Part shown: piece by piece, positions 5,712 through 6,708 of the stretch
How positions within the stretch are numbered: position 1 is the first letter of the stretch
Layout: each line of letters starts with the position of its first letter
Assembly (NCBI GenBank): GCA_012799115.1
Contig: JAAZLY010000185.1
Coordinates: 1 to 6,708 of the forward strand
Origin: Bacillota bacterium
GTDB lineage: Bacteria; Bacillota; Limnochordia; Darwinibacteriales; Darwinibacteriaceae
Reading direction: 5' to 3'
Length of the DNA: 6,708 bases
Notes under the pieces: model-generated
What the model was told of the DNA's origin: nothing
The model's database searches: none
What the model saw: only the letters and a program-made list of their open reading frames with translations
Program-made: the position numbers and the translations under genes

Positions 5712-6708
5712 CCTGTTCAACCTCCTCTCCAACCAAGTCATAGGCATAGGCTTCCGTAATTCGAACTCTTGCTCTTTGGCCTGGTTCAAGGCGACCACGA
5801 CCAACATAAACAACACCGTCTACATCCGGTGCTTGCCCACCATGCCTGCCGACCATGACCAAATCTGACTCCTCGGACGGGAACTCCATTAACACCTCAA
5901 GTTCCTCCCCAATGCGCTTTGTGTTTAGCTCATGGGAGATCTCTTGTTGCAGACTCATTGCCTCTTCGTAACGCCTCTCCTTCGTTTCTTCCTCTACCTG
6001 GTCTTCATGATCGTAGGCTATGGAGTTTTCCTCACGAGAATACTTGAAGATACCTACATGATCTAGACGCGTTTCTTCTAGGAAGGTCAGAAGTTCCTGA
6101 AACTCGGCTTCGGTCTCGCCTGGGAAACCCACAATGAACGAGCTCCGTATAGTCACGCCAGGGATTGCTTTTCGAATCCGATCAATCAGTGCCTTGGTGG
6201 ATTCCAGACTACCTGGACGACCCATTCTACGCAATACACTACCTGCAACATGCTGGAGAGGCAAGTCAATGTACTTCACAAGATTCGGTCTGCTATTGAT
6301 CAACTCCAATAGATCGTCGGAAATACTCGTTGGATACGTATACAACAGACGAATCCAGGGAATATCAAGATCGGCAAGTCTAGTCAGCAGTTCTACGATG
6401 TTTACCCCTATGTCGCGCCCGTAGGCTGTAGTATCTTGCGCAATCACTGCAATCTCCTGCACTCCCCGTTCCTTGAGGTCCCGAGCTTCTGCTAGGATGG
6501 ATTCGAGGCTGCGGCTCCGCATCTTCCCCCTAATTGTCGGGATCACGCAAAAAGCGCAACGATGATTACATCCCTCGGCGATTTTCAGGTAAGCGAAATG
6601 GGATCCTGTAGTCGAAACACGTCGATACGATTGATTGTAATCGAAAAAAGCGTCTCGTTTTCTGAGAACGCGTTCTCCCGCGGCTACCTCCTGGATAATA
6701 TCAGAAAC
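5698..6708 (-). CDS. rimO: Ribosomal protein uS12 methylthiotransferase RimO (5' end outside window)
   Basis: RimO is a radical-SAM enzyme that methylthiolates the conserved aspartate of ribosomal protein S12. The visible 336 residues run from the right edge to TAA at 5698; the full protein is usually about 440 residues, so roughly the first 100 (most of the UPF0004 cluster-binding domain) are outside. The radical-SAM motif is clear: AYLKIAEGCNHRCAFC, with CxxxCxxC cysteines at visible residues 47, 51 and 54, followed by IPTIRGKMRSR. The middle part reads as a normal radical-SAM barrel (QEIAVIAQDTTAYGRD, YIDLPLQH, SFIVGFPGETE). The C-terminal TRAM domain (about 266-329) contains GRHGGQAPDVDGVVYV, which matches RimO and not its tRNA-modifying relative MiaB. 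It is followed by pgsA with a 14-base overlap, the standard Bacillota arrangement. No frame disruption was seen. Confidence 0.96.
   Translation of the reverse strand, partial: VSDIIQEVAAGERVLRKRDAFFDYNQSYRRVSTTGSHFAYLKIAEGCNHRCAFCVIPTIRGKMRSRSLESILAEARDLKERGVQEIAVIAQDTTAYGRDIGVNIVELLTRLADLDIPWIRLLYTYPTSISDDLLELINSRPNLVKYIDLPLQHVAGSVLRRMGRPGSLESTKALIDRIRKAIPGVTIRSSFIVGFPGETEAEFQELLTFLEETRLDHVGIFKYSREENSIAYDHEDQVEEETKERRYEEAMSLQQEISHELNTKRIGEELEVLMEFPSEESDLVMVGRHGGQAPDVDGVVYVGRGRLEPGQRARVRITEAYAYDLVGEEVEQGEFT
5721..5726 (-). promoter_or_regulatory. Ribosome binding site selecting the GTG start of pgsA
   Basis: AGGAGG on the minus strand lies nine bases before GTG at 5711, inside the last codons of rimO. 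It settles the pgsA start against the longer upstream reading frame. Confidence 0.85.

Noticed and set aside
5190..5816. Longer pgsA start giving 208 residues
   Set aside because: The extra 35 residues cover the rimO TRAM region in another frame, while GTG at 5711 has an ideal AGGAGG and gives the normal PgsA N-terminus.
5698..6546. Treating rimO as a complete 282-residue gene starting at 6546
   Set aside because: The frame stays open to the right edge and the upstream part encodes the CxxxCxxC radical-SAM motif, so the gene is cut by the window and the GTG at 6546 is internal.
1..6708. CRISPR arrays, tRNA/rRNA genes, insertion sequences, phage or toxin-antitoxin genes
   Set aside because: No repeated spaced units, cloverleaf-like sequence, transposase or integrase motifs, or terminal repeats were seen; the window is densely filled with the listed genes.

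Overview
The window looks like chromosomal DNA from a Gram-positive bacterium of the Bacillota (Firmicutes). The order rimO-pgsA-...-cinA on one strand is the familiar Bacillota housekeeping neighbourhood, in which cinA and recA usually follow pgsA. DUF441 and YuiD-type membrane proteins are also common in that phylum. Genes start on strong AGGAGG-type ribosome binding sites, with GTG and TTG starts in use, and base composition is fairly balanced. I cannot name a genus; a deep clostridial or Limnochordia-like lineage is only a guess.

Layout, read along the minus strand from the right edge: rimO (3' part only, N-terminus outside the window) overlaps pgsA by 14 bases. A small hairpin with a T-run follows pgsA. 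Next come two translationally coupled minus-strand genes: a single-pass membrane protein of unknown function, and an FtsH-family AAA+ zinc protease that lacks the usual extracytoplasmic domain. After a short gap there is a plus-strand DUF441 (UPF0756) membrane protein, then a divergent minus-strand YuiD-like (DUF212, divergent PAP2) membrane protein. A plus-strand lipoprotein with a C-terminal fibronectin type III domain follows. It converges with the yuiD-like gene on a bidirectional terminator and diverges from cinA, which runs off the left edge.

The canonical pgsA-cinA junction is therefore split by about 4.2 kb holding five envelope-associated genes. rimO (ribosomal protein S12 methylthiolation), pgsA (phosphatidylglycerophosphate synthesis) and cinA (NMN deamidation / pyridine nucleotide salvage) are housekeeping genes. 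The inserted block is envelope biology: membrane protein turnover, two polytopic proteins of unknown function and a surface lipoprotein.

The most interesting points are the trimmed FtsH-like protease coupled to a membrane protein with a predicted extracytoplasmic domain, and a near-consensus minus-strand promoter just beyond the DUF441 stop. That promoter would give the yuiD-like gene a roughly 490-base leader fully antisense to DUF441. I saw no RNA genes, CRISPR arrays, insertion sequences or phage genes. No stretch longer than about 100 bases lacks a gene.
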